Translations under genes and position numbers: made by a program | Source of the DNA: Symsagittifera roscoffensis | Lineage: Eukaryota; Xenacoelomorpha; Acoela; Convolutidae | Direction of reading: 5' to 3' | NCBI RefSeq assembly: GCF_963678635.1 | Contig: NC_087071.1 | Location: 24,997,821 to 25,061,820 of the forward strand | DNA length: 64,000 nucleotides | Part shown: in pieces, positions 46,852-59,015 of the stretch | How the letters are laid out: each line of letters starts with the position of its first letter | Position numbering within the stretch: position 1 is the stretch's first letter | The notes under the pieces: model-generated | Seen by the model: the letters and a program-made list of their open reading frames with translations, nothing else | Told to the model about the DNA's origin: nothing | The model's database searches: none

Positions 46852-48798
46852 ATAGAAGGAATCCATTCGTGGAAGTGTTGAATTTTTCAAGCAAGCTAGT
46901 CAAGCTCTGAATCTTAAATAGTTCAAGTTTATCATACGCAGAATCGGTTTGCAAAAAGAAGGAAGTTCCTAAGCAAGCTATTTGAGCTTTGAAAGTTTGA
47001 ATTTATTCAAGTTTTTTCAAAGACGAAAACGGTTTGCAAAAAAGCTGAGATTTTTCAGCTATCAATTTGAGCACGAAATCCTTGAAATTTTTCAAGTTAT
47101 ATAAATGACAGAATCGGTTAGCAAAAAAGTGTAATTTTTTAAAATAGCTTTTGAAGCTTTGAAAGTTTGAATTCATTCAAGTTTTTTCAAAGACGAAAAC
47201 GGTTTGCAAAAAAGCTGAGATTTTTCAGCAATCAATTTGAGCTACGAAATTTTGAAATATTTCAAGTTATATAAATGACAGAATCGTTAGCAAAAAAGTC
47301 TAATCGGTCAGCAAAAAAGTGTAATTTTTTAAACTAGCTTTTGGAGCTTTGAAATTTTGAAATATGACTAGTTATTCCATAGAAGGAATCCATTCGTGGA
47401 AGTATTGAATTTTTCAAGCAAGCTAGTCAAGCTCTGAATCTTAGATAGTTCAAGTTATATCATACGCGGAATCGGTTCGCAAAACGAATGAAATTCCTAA
47501 GCAAGATATTCGAGCTTTGAAATTTTGAATTCTTTCAAGTTTTTTCAAAGACGAAAACGGTTTGCAAAAAAGCTGAGATTTTGAGAAATCCTTTTGAGCT
47601 ACGAAATTTCGAAATAGTTCAAGTTATATAAATGACAGAATCGGTTAGCAAAAAAGTGTAATCGGTCAGCAAAAAAGTGTAATTTTTTAAGCTAGCTTTT
47701 GGAGCTTTGAAATTTTGAAATATAACAAGTTATTTCAAAGATGGAATCCGTTCGTGGAAGTGTTGAATTTTTCAAGCAAGCTAGTCAAGCTCTGAATCTT
47801 AAATAGTTCAAGTTATATTGGTTCGCAAAAAGATTGAAGTTCCTAAGCAAGATATTCGAGGTTTGAAAGTTTGAAATCATTGAAGTTTTTTCAAAGACGA
47901 AAACGGTTTGCGAAAAAGCTGAGATTTTTCAGCAATCAATTTGAGCTACGAAATTTTGAAATAATTCAAGTTATATAAATGACAGAATCGTTAGCAAAAA
48001 AGAGTAATCGGTCAGCAAAAAAGTGTAATTTTTTAAGCTAGCTTTTGGAGCTTTGAAACTTTGAAATAAAACAAGTTATTTCATAGAAGGAATCCGTTCG
48101 TGGAATTGTTGAAGTTTTCACGCAAGCTAGTCAAGCTCTGAATCTTAATTAGTTCAAGCTTTATCATACCCGGAATTGGTTCGCAGAAAAAATAGAGTTT
48201 TAATGCAAGCTATTTGAGCTTTGAAAGTTTGAATTCTTTCAAGTTTTTTCAAAGACGAAAATGGTTTGCGAAAGAGCTGAGATTTTTCAGCTATCAATTT
48301 GAGCACGAAATCCTTGATACTTTTCAAGTTATATATATAACAGAATCGGTTAGCAAAAAAGTGTAATCGGTCAGCAAAAAAGTGTAATTTTTCAAGCTAG
48401 CTTTTGGAGCTTTGAAATTTTGAAATATAACAAGTTATTTCATAGAAGGAATCTGTTCGTGAAGTGTTGAATTTTTCAAGCAAGCTAGTCAAGCTCTGAA
48501 TCTTAAATAGTTCAAGTTATATCATACGCGGAATCGGTTCGCAAAAAGAATGAAGTTCCTAAGCAAGATATTCGCGCTTTGAAAGTTTGAATTCATTCAA
48601 TTTTTTTCAAAGACGAAAACGGTTTGCAAAAAAGCTGAGGTTTTTCAGCAATCAATTTGAGCTACGAAATTTTGAAATATTTCAAGTTATATAAATGACA
48701 AAATTGTTAGCAAAAAAGTGTAATCGGTCAGCAAAAAAGTGTAATTTTTCAAGCTAGCTTTTGGAGCTTTGAAATTTTGAAAGATGACTAGTTATTTC
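46852..48798. repeat. 1,947-bp HOR, copy 2, lacking one monomer
   Basis: Unit lengths 527, 358, 346, 359 and 357 match copy 1 with its second (359-bp) unit removed. The offset to copy 1 is 2,306 bp up to about 47.57 kb and 1,947 bp afterwards. The change point lies in sub4, where GATTTTGAGAAATCC follows AAAAAAGCTGA. Confidence 0.88.
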
Positions 48799-51700
48799 AT
48801 AGAAGGAATCCATTCGTGGAAGTGTTGAATTTTTCAAGCAAGCTAGTCAAGCTCTGAATCTTAAATAGTTCAAGTTATATCATACGCGGAATTGGTTCGC
48901 AAAACGAATGAAATTCCTAAGCAAGATATTCGAGCTTTGAAATTTTGAATTCTTTCAAGTTTTTTCAAAGACGAAAACTGTTCGCAAAAAAGTTGAGATT
49001 TTTCAACAATCAAGTTGAGCTACGAAATTTTGAAATAGTTCAAGTTATATAAATGACAGAATCGGTTAGCAAAAAATTATAATCGGTCAGCAAAAAAGTG
49101 TAATTTTTTAGGCTAGCTTTTGGAGCTTTGAAACTTTGAAATATAACAAGTTATTTCATAGAAGGAATCCATTCGTGGAAGTGTTGAATTTTTCAAGCAA
49201 GCTAGTCAAGCTCTGAATCTTAAATAGTTCAAGTTATATCATACGCGGAATCGGTTCGCAAAACGAATGAAATTCCTAAGCAAGATATTCGAGCTTTGAA
49301 ATTTTGAATTCTTTCAAGTTTTTTCAAAGACGAAAACTGTTCGCAAAAAAGCTGAGATTTTTCAGCAATCAAGTTGAGCTACGAAATTTTGAAATAGTTC
49401 AAATTATATAAATGACAGAATCGGTTAGCAAAAAATTGTAATCGGTCAGCAAAAAAGTGTAATTTTTTAGGCTAGCTTGTGGAGCTTTGAAATTTTGAAA
49501 TATGACTAGTTATTTCATAGACGGAATCCGTTCGTGGAAGTGTTGAATTTTCCAAGCAAGCTAGTCAAGCTCTGAATCTTAAATAGTTCAAGTTATATCA
49601 TACGCAGAATCGGTTCGCAAAACGAATGAAATTCCTAAGCAAGATATTCGAGCTTTGAAAGTTTGAATTCATTCAAGTTTTTTCAAAGACGAAAACGGTT
49701 TGCAAAAAAGCTGAGATTTTTCAGCAATCAATTTGAGCTACGAAATTTTGAAATATTTCAAGTTATATAAATGACAAAATCGTTAGCAAAAAAGTGTAAT
49801 CGGTCAGCAAAACAGTGTAATTTTTTAAGCTAGCTTTTGGAGCTTTGAAATTTTGAAATATGACTAGTTATTTCATAAAAGGAATCCATTCGTTGAAGTG
49901 TTGAATTTTTCAAGCAAGCTAGTCAAGCTCTGAATCTTAAATAATTCAAGTTATATCATACGCGAAATCGGTTCGCAAAACGAATGAAATTACTAAGCAA
50001 GATATTCGAGCTTTGAAATTTTGAATTCTTTCAAGTTTTTTCAAAGACAAAAACTGTTCGCAAAAAAGCTGAGATTTTTCAGCAATCAAGTTGAGCTACG
50101 AAATTTTGAAATAGTTCAAGTTATATAAATGACAGAATCGGTTAGCAAAAAATTGTAATCGGTCAGCAAAAAAGTGTAATTTTTTAGGCTAGCTTTTGGA
50201 TCTTTGAAATTTTGAAATATGACTAGTTATTTCATAGACGGAATCCGTTCGTGGAAGTGTTGAATTTTCCAAGCAAGCTAGTCAAGCTCTGAATCTTAAA
50301 TAGTTCAAGTTATATCATACGCGGAATCGGTTCGCAAAACGAATGAAATTCCTAAGCAAGGTATTCGAGCTTTGAAAGTTTGAATTCATTCAAGTTTTTT
50401 CAACGACGAAAACGGTTTGCAAAAAAGCTGAGATTTTTCAGCAATCAATTTGAGCTACGAAATTTTGAAATATTTCAAGTTATATAAATGACAAAATCGT
50501 TAGCAAAAAAGTGTAATCGGTCAGCAAAAAAGTGTAATTTTTTAAGCTAGCTTTTGAAGCTTTGAAATTTTGAAATATGACTAGTTATTTCATAAAAGGA
50601 ATCCATTCGTGGAAGTGTTGAATTTTCCAAGCAAGCTAGTCAAGCTCTGAATCTTAAATAGTTCAAGTTATATCATACGCGGAAACGGTTCGCAAAACGA
50701 ATGAAATTCCTAAGCAAGATATTCGAGCTTTGAAAGTTTGAATTCATTCAAGTTTTTTCAAAGACGAAAACGGTTTGCAAAAAAGCTGAGATTTTTCAGC
50801 AATCAATTTGAGCTACGAAATTTTGAAATATTTCAAGTTATATAAATGACAAAATCGTTAGCAAAAAAGTGTAATCGGTCAGCAAAAAAGTGTAATTTTT
50901 TAAGCTAGCTTTTGAAGCTTTGAAATTTTGAAATATGACTAGTTATTTCATAAAAGGAATCCATTCGTGGAAGTGTTGAATTTTTCAAGCAAGCTAGTCA
51001 AGCTCTGAATCTTAAATAGTTCAAGTTATATCATACGCGGAATCGGTTCGCAAAACGAATGAAATTCCTAAGCAAGATATTCGAGCTTTGAAATTTTGAA
51101 TTCTTTCAAGTTTTTTCAAAGACGAAAACTGTTCTCAAAAAAGCTGAGATTTTTCAGCAATCAAGTTGAGCTACGAAATTTTGAAATAGTTCAAGTTATA
51201 TAAATGACAGAATCGGTTAGCAAAAAAGTGTAATCGGTCAGCAAAAAAGTGTAATTTTTTAAGCTAGCTTTTGAAGCTTTGAAATTTTGAAATATGACTA
51301 GTTATTTCATAAAAGGAATCCATTCGTGGAAGTGTTGAATTTTTCAAGCAAGCTAGTCAAGCTCTGAATCTTAAATAGTTCAAGTTATATCATACGCGGA
51401 AACGGTTCGCAAAACGAATGAAATTCCTAAGCAAGATATTCGAGCTTTGAAATTTTGAATTCATTCAAGTTTTTTCAAAGACGAAAACGGTTTGCAAAAA
51501 AGCTGAGATTTTTCAGCAATCAATTTGAGCTACGAAATTTTGAAATATTTCAAGTTATATAAATGACAAAATCGTTAGCAAAAAAGTGTAATCGGTCAGC
51601 AAAAAAGTGTAATTTTTTAAGCTAGCTTTTGAAGCTTTGAAATTTTGAAATATGACTAGTTATTTCATTAAAGGAATCCATTCGTGGAAGTGTTGAATTT

Positions 51701-54700
51701 TCCAAGCAAGCTAGTCAAGCTCTGAATCTTAAATAGTTCAAGTTATATCATACGTGGAAACGGTTCGCAAAACGAATGAAATTCCTAAGCAAGATATTCG
51801 AGCTTTGAAAGTTTGAATTCATTCAAGTTTTTTCAAAGACGAAAACGGTTTGCAAAAAAGCTGAGATTTTTCAGCAATCAATTTGCACTACGAAATTTTG
51901 AAATATTTCAAGTTATATAAATGACAAAATCGTTAGCAAAAAAGTGTAATCGCTCAGCAAAAAAGTGTAATTTTTTAAGCTAGCTTTTGAAGCTTTGAAA
52001 TTTTGAAATATGACTAGTTATTTCATAAAAGGAATCCATTCGTGGAAGTGTTGAATTTTCCAAGCAAGCTAGTCAAGCTCTGAATCTTAAATAGTTCAAG
52101 TTATATCATACGCGGAAACGGTTCGCAAAACGAATGAAATTCCTAAGCAAGATATTCGAGCTTTGAAAGTTTGAATTCATTCAAGTTTTTTCAAAGACGA
52201 AAACGGTTTGCAAAAAAGCTGAGATTTTTCAGCAATCAATTTGCGCTACGAAATTTTGAAATATTTCAAGTTATATAAATGACAAAATCGTTAGCAAAAA
52301 AGTGTAATCGGTCAGCAAAAAAGTGTAATTTTTTAAGCTAGCTTTTGAAGCTTTGAAATTTTGAAATATGACTAGTTATTTCATAAAAGGAATCCATTCG
52401 TGGAAGTGTTGAATTTTTCAAGCAAGCTAGTCAAGCTCTGAATCTTAAATAGTTCAAGTTATATCATACGCGGAATCGGTTCGCAAAACGAATGAAATTC
52501 CTAAGCAAGATATTCGAGCTTTGAAATTTTGAATTCTTTCAAGTTTTTTCAAAGACGAAAACTGTTCTCGAAAAAGCTGAGATTTTTCAGCAATCAAGTT
52601 GAGCTACGAAATTTTGAAATAGTTCAAGTTATATAAATGACAGAATCGGTTAGCAAAAAAGTGTAATCGGTCAGCAAAAAAGTGTAATTTTTTAAGCTAG
52701 CTTTTGAAGCTTTGAAATTTTGAAATATGACTAGTTATTTCATAAAAGGAATCCATTCGTGGAAGTGTTGAATTTTTCAAGCAAGCTAGTCAAGCTCTGA
52801 ATCTTAAATAGTTCAAGTTATATCATACGCGGAATCGGTTCGCAAAACGAATGAAATTCCTAAGCAAGATATTCGAGCTTTGAAATTTTGAATTCATTCA
52901 AGTTTTTTCAAAGACGAAAACGGTTTGCAAAAAAGCTGAGATTTTTCAGCAATCAATTTGAGCTACGAAATTTTGAAATATTTCAAGTTATATAAATGAC
53001 AAAATCGTTAGCAAAAAAGTGTAATCGGTCAGCAAAAAAGTGTAATTTTTTAAGCTAGCTTTTGAAGCTTTGAAATTTTGAAATATGACTAGTTATTTCA
53101 TAAAAGGAATCCATTCGTGGAAGTGTTGAATTTTTCAAGCAAGCTAGTCAAGCTCTGAATCTTAAATAGTTCAAGTTATATCATACGCGGAATCGGTTCG
53201 CAAAACGAATGAAATTCCTAAGCAAGATATTCGAGCTTTGAAATTTTGAATTCATTCAAGTTTTTTCAAAGACAAAAACGGTTTGCAAAAAAGCTGAGAT
53301 TTTTCAGCAATCAATTTGAGCTACGAAATTTTGAAATATTTCAAGTTATATAAATGACAAAATCGTTAGCAAAAAAGTGTAATCGGTCAGCAAAAAAGTG
53401 TAATTTTTTAAGCTAGCTTTTGAAGCTTTGAAATTTTGAAATATGACTAGTTATTTCATAAAAGGAATCCATTCGTGGAAGTGTTGAATTTTTCAAGCAA
53501 GCTAGTCAAGCTCTGAATCTTAAATAGTTCAAGTTATATCATACGCGGAATCGGTTCGCAAAACGAATGAAATTCCTAAGCAAGATATTCGAGCTTTGAA
53601 ATTTTGAATTCTTTCAAGTTTTTTCAAAGACGAAAACTGTTCTCAAAAAAGCTGAGATTTTTCAGCAATCAAGTTGAGCTACGAAATTTTGAAATAGTTC
53701 AAGTTATATGAATGACAGAATCGGTTAGCAAAAAATTGTAATCGGTCAGCAAAAAAGTGTAATTTTTTAAGCTAGCTTTTGGAGCTTTGAAATTTTGAAA
53801 TATGACTAGTTATTTCATAAAAGGAACCCATTCGTGGAAGTGTTGAATTTTTCAAGCAAGCTAGTCAAGCTCTGAATCTTAAATAGTTCAAGTTATATCA
53901 TACGCGGAATCGGTTCGCAAAACGAATGAAATTCCTAAGCAAGATATTCGAGCTTTGAAATTTTGAATTCATTCAAGTTTTTTCAAAGACGAAAACGGTT
54001 TGCAAAAAAGCTGAGATTTTTCAGCAATCAATTTGAGCTACGAAATTTTGAAATATTTCAAGTTATATAAATGACAAAATCGTTAGCAAAAAAGTGTAAT
54101 CGGTCAGCAAAAAAGTGTAATTTTTTAAGCTAGCTTTTGAAGCTTTGAAATTTTGAAATATGACTAGTTATTTCATAAAAGGAATCCATTCGTGGAAGTG
54201 TTGAATTTTTCAAGCAAGCTAGTCAAGCTCTGAATCTTAAATAGTTCAAGTTATATCATACGCGGAATCGGTTCGCAAAACGAATGAAATTCCTAAGCAA
54301 GATATTCGAGCTTTGAAATTTTGAATTCTTTCAAGTTTTTTCAAAGACGAAAACTGTTCTCAAAAAAGCTGAGATTTTTCAGCAATCAAGTTGAGCTACG
54401 AAATTTTGAAATAGTTCAAGTTATATGAATGACAGAATCGGTTAGCAAAAAATTGTAATCGGTCAGCAAAAAAGTGTAATTTTTTAAGCTAGCTTTTGGA
54501 GCTTTGAAATTTTGAAATATGACTAGTTATTTCATAAAAGGAACCCATTCGTGGAAGTGTTGAATTTTTCAAGCAAGCTAGTCAAGCTCTGAATCTTAAA
54601 TAGTTCAAGTTATATCATACGCGGAATCGGTTCGCGAAACGAATGAAATTCCTAAGCAAGATATTCGAGCTTTGAAATTTTGAATTCTTTCAAGTTTTTT

Positions 54701-54892
54701 CAAAGACGAAAACGGTTCGCAAAAAAGCTGAGATTTTTTAGCAATCAAGTTGAGCTACGAAATTTTGAAATATTTCAAGTTATATAAATGACAGAATCGG
54801 TTAGCAAAAAATTGTTATCGGTCAGCAAAAAAGTGTAATTTCTTAGGCTAGCTTTTGGAGCTTTGAAACTTTGAAATATAACAAGTAATTTT
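48799..54892. repeat. Uniform 358/359-bp array of two unit kinds (X and Y)
   Basis: Seventeen consecutive spacings are 358 or 359 bp. X units (359 bp) have GAATTCTTTCAAG, AAACTGTTC, TCAAGTTGAGC, GAAATAGTTCAAG and GACAGAATCGGTTAGC. Y units (358 bp) have GAATTCATTCAAG, AAACGGTTTGC, TCAATTTG, GAAATATTTCAAG and GACAAAATCGTTAGC, one G shorter. From 48,798 the order reads X X Y X Y Y X Y Y Y X Y Y X Y X X. This is the most homogeneous long stretch of the window. Confidence 0.9.
52306..52326. repeat. 21-bp sub1 duplication, distal exemplar
   Basis: In this Y unit ATCGTTAGCAAAA AAGTGTA is followed by ATCGGTCAGCAAAA AAGTGTA. The second element keeps CGGTCAG in nearly all distal units, so the duplication happened once and was then spread by amplification. 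Confidence 0.88.
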
Positions 54893-56282
54893 ATAGAAGG
54901 AATCCGTTCGTAGAATTGTTGATTTTTTCACGCAAGCTAGTCGAGCTCTGAATCTTAAATAGTGCAAGTTATATCATACGCGGAATTGGTTCGCAGAAAG
55001 AATTGAGTTTTTAAGCAAGCTATTCGAGCTGTGAAAATTTGAATTCTTTCAATTTTCTTCAAGTACGAATACGGTTTGCAAAAAAGAAGAGATTTTTCAG
55101 CTATCAATTTGAGCACAAAATCCTTGAAAACTTTCAAGTTATATAAATGACAGAATTGGTTAGCAAAAAAGTGTAATTTTTAAGCTAGCTTTTCGAGCTT
55201 TGAATTTTTGAAATATGACTAGTTATTTCATAGACGGAATCCGTTCGTGGAAGTGTTGAATTTTCCAAGCAAGCTAGTCAAGCTCTGAATCTTAAATATT
55301 TCAAGTTATATCAAACGCGGAATCGGTTCGCAAAAAGAATTAAGTTCCTAAGCAAGATATTCGAGCTTTGGAGGTTTGAATTCTTTCAAGTTTTTTCAAA
55401 GACGAAAACGGTTTGCGAAAAAATGAGATTTTTCAGCAATCAATTTGAACTACGAAATTTTGAAATATTTCAAGTTATATAAATGACAGAATTGGTTAGC
55501 AAAAAATTGTAATCGGTCAGCAAAAAAGTGTAATTTTTCAAGCTAGCTTTTGGAGCTTTGAAACTTTGAAATATAACAAGTTATTTCATAGAAGGAATCC
55601 GTTCGTGGAATTGTCGATGTTTTCACGCAAGCTAGTCAAGCTCTGAATCTTAAATAGTTTAAGTTATATCATACGCGGAATTGGTTCGCAGAAAGAATAG
55701 AGTTTTTAAGCAAGCTATTCGAGCTTTGAAAGTTTGAATTCTTTCAATTTTCTTCAAGTACGAATACGGTTTGCAAAAAAGAAGAGATATTTCAGCTATC
55801 AATTTGAGCACGAAATCCTTGAAAATTTTCAAATTATATAGATGACAGAATTGGTTAACAAAAAAGTGTAATTTTTAAGCTAGCTTTTCGAGCTTTGAAA
55901 TTTTGAAATATGACTAGTTATTTCATAGACGGAATCCGTTCGTGGAAGTGTTGAATTTTCCAAGCAAGCTAGTCAAGCTCTGAATCATAAATATTTCAAG
56001 TTATATCATACGCGGAATCGGTTCGCAAAAAGAATGAAGTTCCTAAGCAAGATATTCGAGCTTTGGAGGTTTGAATTCTTTCAAGTTTTTTCAAAGACGA
56101 AAACGGTTTGCGAAAAAATGAGATTTTTCAGCAATCAATTTGAGCTACGAAATTTTGAAATATTTCAAATTATATAAATGACAGAATTGGTTAGCAAAAA
56201 ATTGTAATCGGTCAGCAAAAAAGTGTAATTTTTTAAGCTAGCTTTTGGAGCTTTGAAACTTTGAAATATAACAAGTTAATTC
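54893..56282. repeat. 695-bp two-monomer HOR, two copies
   Basis: Spacings are 337, 358, 337 and 358 bp. Markers AAAAAAGAAGAGAT (about 55,078 and 55,776), TTTGGAGGTTTGAATTC and CGAAAAAATGAG recur at about 695-697 bp. TCGATGTTTTCACGC ends each copy (55,614; 56,309). Confidence 0.83.
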
Positions 56283-56810
56283 ATAGAAGGAATCCGTTCG
56301 TGGAATTGTCGATGTTTTCACGCAAGCTAGTCAAGCTCTGAATCTTAAATAATTCAAGTTATATCATACGCGGAATTGGTTCGCAGAAAGAATAGAGTTT
56401 TTAAGCAAGCTATTCGAGCTTTGAAAGTTTGAATTCTTTCAATTTTCTTCAAGTACGAATACGGTTTGCAAAAAGCTGAGATGTTTCAGCTATCAGTTTG
56501 AGCACGAAATCCTTGAAACTTTTCAAGTTATATAAATGACAGAATCGGTTAGCAAAAAGAATGAAGTTCCTAAGAAAGATATTCGACGCTTTGAAATTTT
56601 GAATTCTTTCAAGTTTTTTCCAAGCCGAAAACGGTTTGCGAAAAAGCTGAGATTTTTCAGCAATAATTTTGAGCTACGAAATTTTGAAATATTTCAAGTT
56701 AAATAAATGACAGAATCGGTTAGCAAAAAATTGTAAAAGGTCAGCAAAAAAGGTAATTTTTTAAGCTAGCTTTTGGAGCTTTGAAACTTTGAAATATAAC
56801 AAGTTATTTC
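56283..56810. repeat. 528-bp six-block fusion unit
   Basis: Near 56,545 sub1 (ACAGAATCGGTTAGCAAAAA) continues as sub3 (GAATGAAGTTCCTAAG), so the unit has six blocks, 169 bp more than a 359-bp monomer. The breakpoint is in the GCAAAAA word common to sub1 and sub3. Confidence 0.83.
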
Positions 56811-58231
56811 ATAGAAGGAATCCGTTCGTGGAATTGTCGATGTTTTCACGCCAGCTAGTCAAGCTCTGAATCTTAAATAGTTCAAGTTATGTCATACGCA
56901 GAAAGAATAGAGTTCGCAGAAAGAATAGAGTTTTTAAGCAAGCTATTCGAGCTTTGAAAGTTTGAATTCTTTCAATTTTCTTCAAGTACGAATACGGTTT
57001 GCAAAAAAGCTGAGATGTTTCAGCTATCAGTTTGAGCACGAAATCCTTGAAATTTTTCAAGTTATATAAATGACAGAATCGGTTAGCAAAAAAGGGTAAT
57101 TTTTTAAGCTAGCTTTTCGAGCTTTGAAATTTTGAAATATAACAACTTATTTCATAGAAGGAATCCGTTCGTGGAAGGGTTGAATTTTTCAAGCAAGCTA
57201 TTCAAGCTCTGAATCTTAAATAGTTCAAGTTATATCATACGCGGAATCGGTTCGCAAAAAGAATGAAATTCCTAATCAAGATATTTGAGCTCTGAAAATT
57301 TGAATTCTTTCAAATTTTTTCAAAGACAAAAACGGTTTGCGAAAAAGCTGAGATTTTGAGAAATCAGTTTGAGCTACGAAATTTCGAAATATTTCAAGTT
57401 ATATAAATGACAGAATCGGTTAGCAAAAAAGTGTAATCGGTCAGCAAAAAAGTGTAACTTTTTAAGCTAGCTTTTGGAGCTTTGAAACTTTGAAATATAA
57501 CAAGTTAGTTCATAGAAGGAATCCGTTCGTGGAAGGGTTGACTTTTTCAAGCAAGCTAGTCAAGCCCTGGATCTTAAATTGTTCAAGTTACCTCATACGC
57601 GGAATCGGTTCGCAAGAAGAATGGAGTTTTTAAGCAAGCTATTCGAGCTTGGAAAATTTGAATACATGCAATTTTCTTCAAAGACGAAAACGGTTTGCAA
57701 AAAAGCTGAGATTTTTAAGCAAATCATTTTGAGCTACGAAATTTTGAAATATTTCAAGTTATATCAATGACACAATCGGTTAGCAAAAAAGTGTAATCGG
57801 TCAGCAGAAAAGTGTAATTTTTCAAGCTAGCTTCTGGAGCTTTGATACTTTGAAATATAACAAGTTATTTCATAGAAGGAATCCGTTCGTGGAATTGTTG
57901 TTTTTTTCACGCAAGCTAGTCAAGCTCTGATTATTAATTAGTTCAAGTTATATCATACGCGGAATTGGTTCCCAGAAAGAATAGAGTTTTTAGGCAAGCT
58001 ATTCGAGCTTTGAAAGTTTTAGTTCTTTCAATTTTCTTCAAATACGAATACGGTTTGCGAAAAAGCTGAGATTTTTTAGCAATCAATTTGAGCTACGAAA
58101 TTTTGAAATATTTCAAGTTATGTAAATTACAGAATCGGTTAGCAAAAAAGTGTAATCGGTCAGCAAAAAAAAAGTAATTTTTTAAGCTAGCTTTTGGAAC
58201 TTTGAAATTTTGAAGTATAACAATTTATTTC
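56811..58231. repeat. Mixed units with a short internal duplication
   Basis: Spacings are 343, 358, 360 and 360 bp. The 343-bp unit contains a direct duplication of GCAGAAAGAATAGAGTT (about 56,899-56,933) in sub3, and has lost the GAATTGGTTC before it. The next region contains a patch of proximal-type sequence described separately. Confidence 0.8.
57536..57716. repeat. Patch of about 180 bp matching 11,617-11,797
   Basis: From GGTTGACTTTTTCAAGC to GCTGAGATTTTT the sequence equals the stretch 45,919 bp upstream, with one mismatch seen (57,651). It carries proximal-array markers absent from its neighbours: CCCTGGATCTTAAATTG, TTACCTCATACG, CGCAAGAAGAATGG and GAATACATGCAATTTTC. The plus-strand frame 57,579-57,770 is satellite translation. 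Confidence 0.82.
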
Positions 58232-59015
58232 ATAGAAGGAATCCGTTCGTGAAAGTGTTGAATTTTTCAAGCCAGATAGTCAAGCTCTGAATCTTAAATA
58301 GTTCAAGTTATATCATACGCGGAATCGGTTCGCAAATTGAATGAAATTCCTAAGCAAGATATTCGAGCTTTGAAATGTTGAATTCTTTCAAGTTTTTTCG
58401 AGACGAAAACGGTTTGCAAAAAAGCTGAGATTTTTCAGCAATCAACTTGAGCTACAAAACTTCGAAAAGTTCCAGTTTTTATAAATGACAGAATCGGTTA
58501 CCAAATATATAAATATTTTGAGCTAGCTATTGGAGCTTTGAAACTTTGAAAAATAACAAGTTTTTTCATAGAAGGAATTGGTCCGCAAAAAGGTTGAATT
58601 CTGTAAGATGTCTGTTCAAGCTTTGAAACTTTGTGTTATATCAATTTACCTGACAGACTGAACCTTTTACTTTTTGCGAAAAGTTTGAATTTTTCAAGCA
58701 AGCTAGTCAAGCTCTGAATCTTAAATATTTCAAGTTATCTCATGCGCGGAATCGGTTCACGAAAAGAATGAAGTTTTGAGCGAGCTATTTGAGCTTTGAA
58801 AGTTTGAATTCTTTCAAGTTTTTTCAAAGACAAAAATGGTTTGCGAAAAAGCTGAGATTTTTCAGCAATCATTTTGAGCTACGAAATTTTGAAATATTTC
58901 AAGTTATATCAATGACAGAGTCGGTTAGCAAAAAAAAGTAATCGGTCAGCAGAAAGTGTAATTTTTCAAGCTAGCTTCTGGAGCTTTGAAACTTTGTAAT
59001 ATAACAAGTTATTTC
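58232..59015. repeat. Isolated five-block unit like those at the window start
   Basis: Spacings are 336 and then 448 bp. The second unit has an extra block with GTCCGCAAAAAGGTTGAATT, CTGTTCAAGCTTTGAAAC and TCAATTTACCTGACAG. Sub4/sub1 around 58,460-58,520 resemble 440-510 (CTTCGAAAAGTTCC, CTTTTTATAAATGACAG-like, TATATAAATATTTTG). A small extra insertion (CTTTTACTTTTTGCG) explains the remaining length. Its closest relatives in this window are in the first 4.3 kb. Confidence 0.8.

Noticed and set aside
52400-52420. CENP-B-box-like word TTCGTGGAA in sub2 (CCATTCGTGGAAGTG).
   Set aside because: It resembles part of the box, but lacks one T of the TTCGTTGGAA core and the required CGGG half, so it is not a functional box by the known consensus.
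48799-54892. CRISPR-like regular spacing.
   Set aside because: Repeats are contiguous with no unique spacers, and units are over 350 bp.
58400-59015. A foreign insertion within the distal array.
   Set aside because: The odd words (CAATTTACCTGACAG and others) are found in the five-block units of the first 4.3 kb, so this is a divergent member of the same satellite family.
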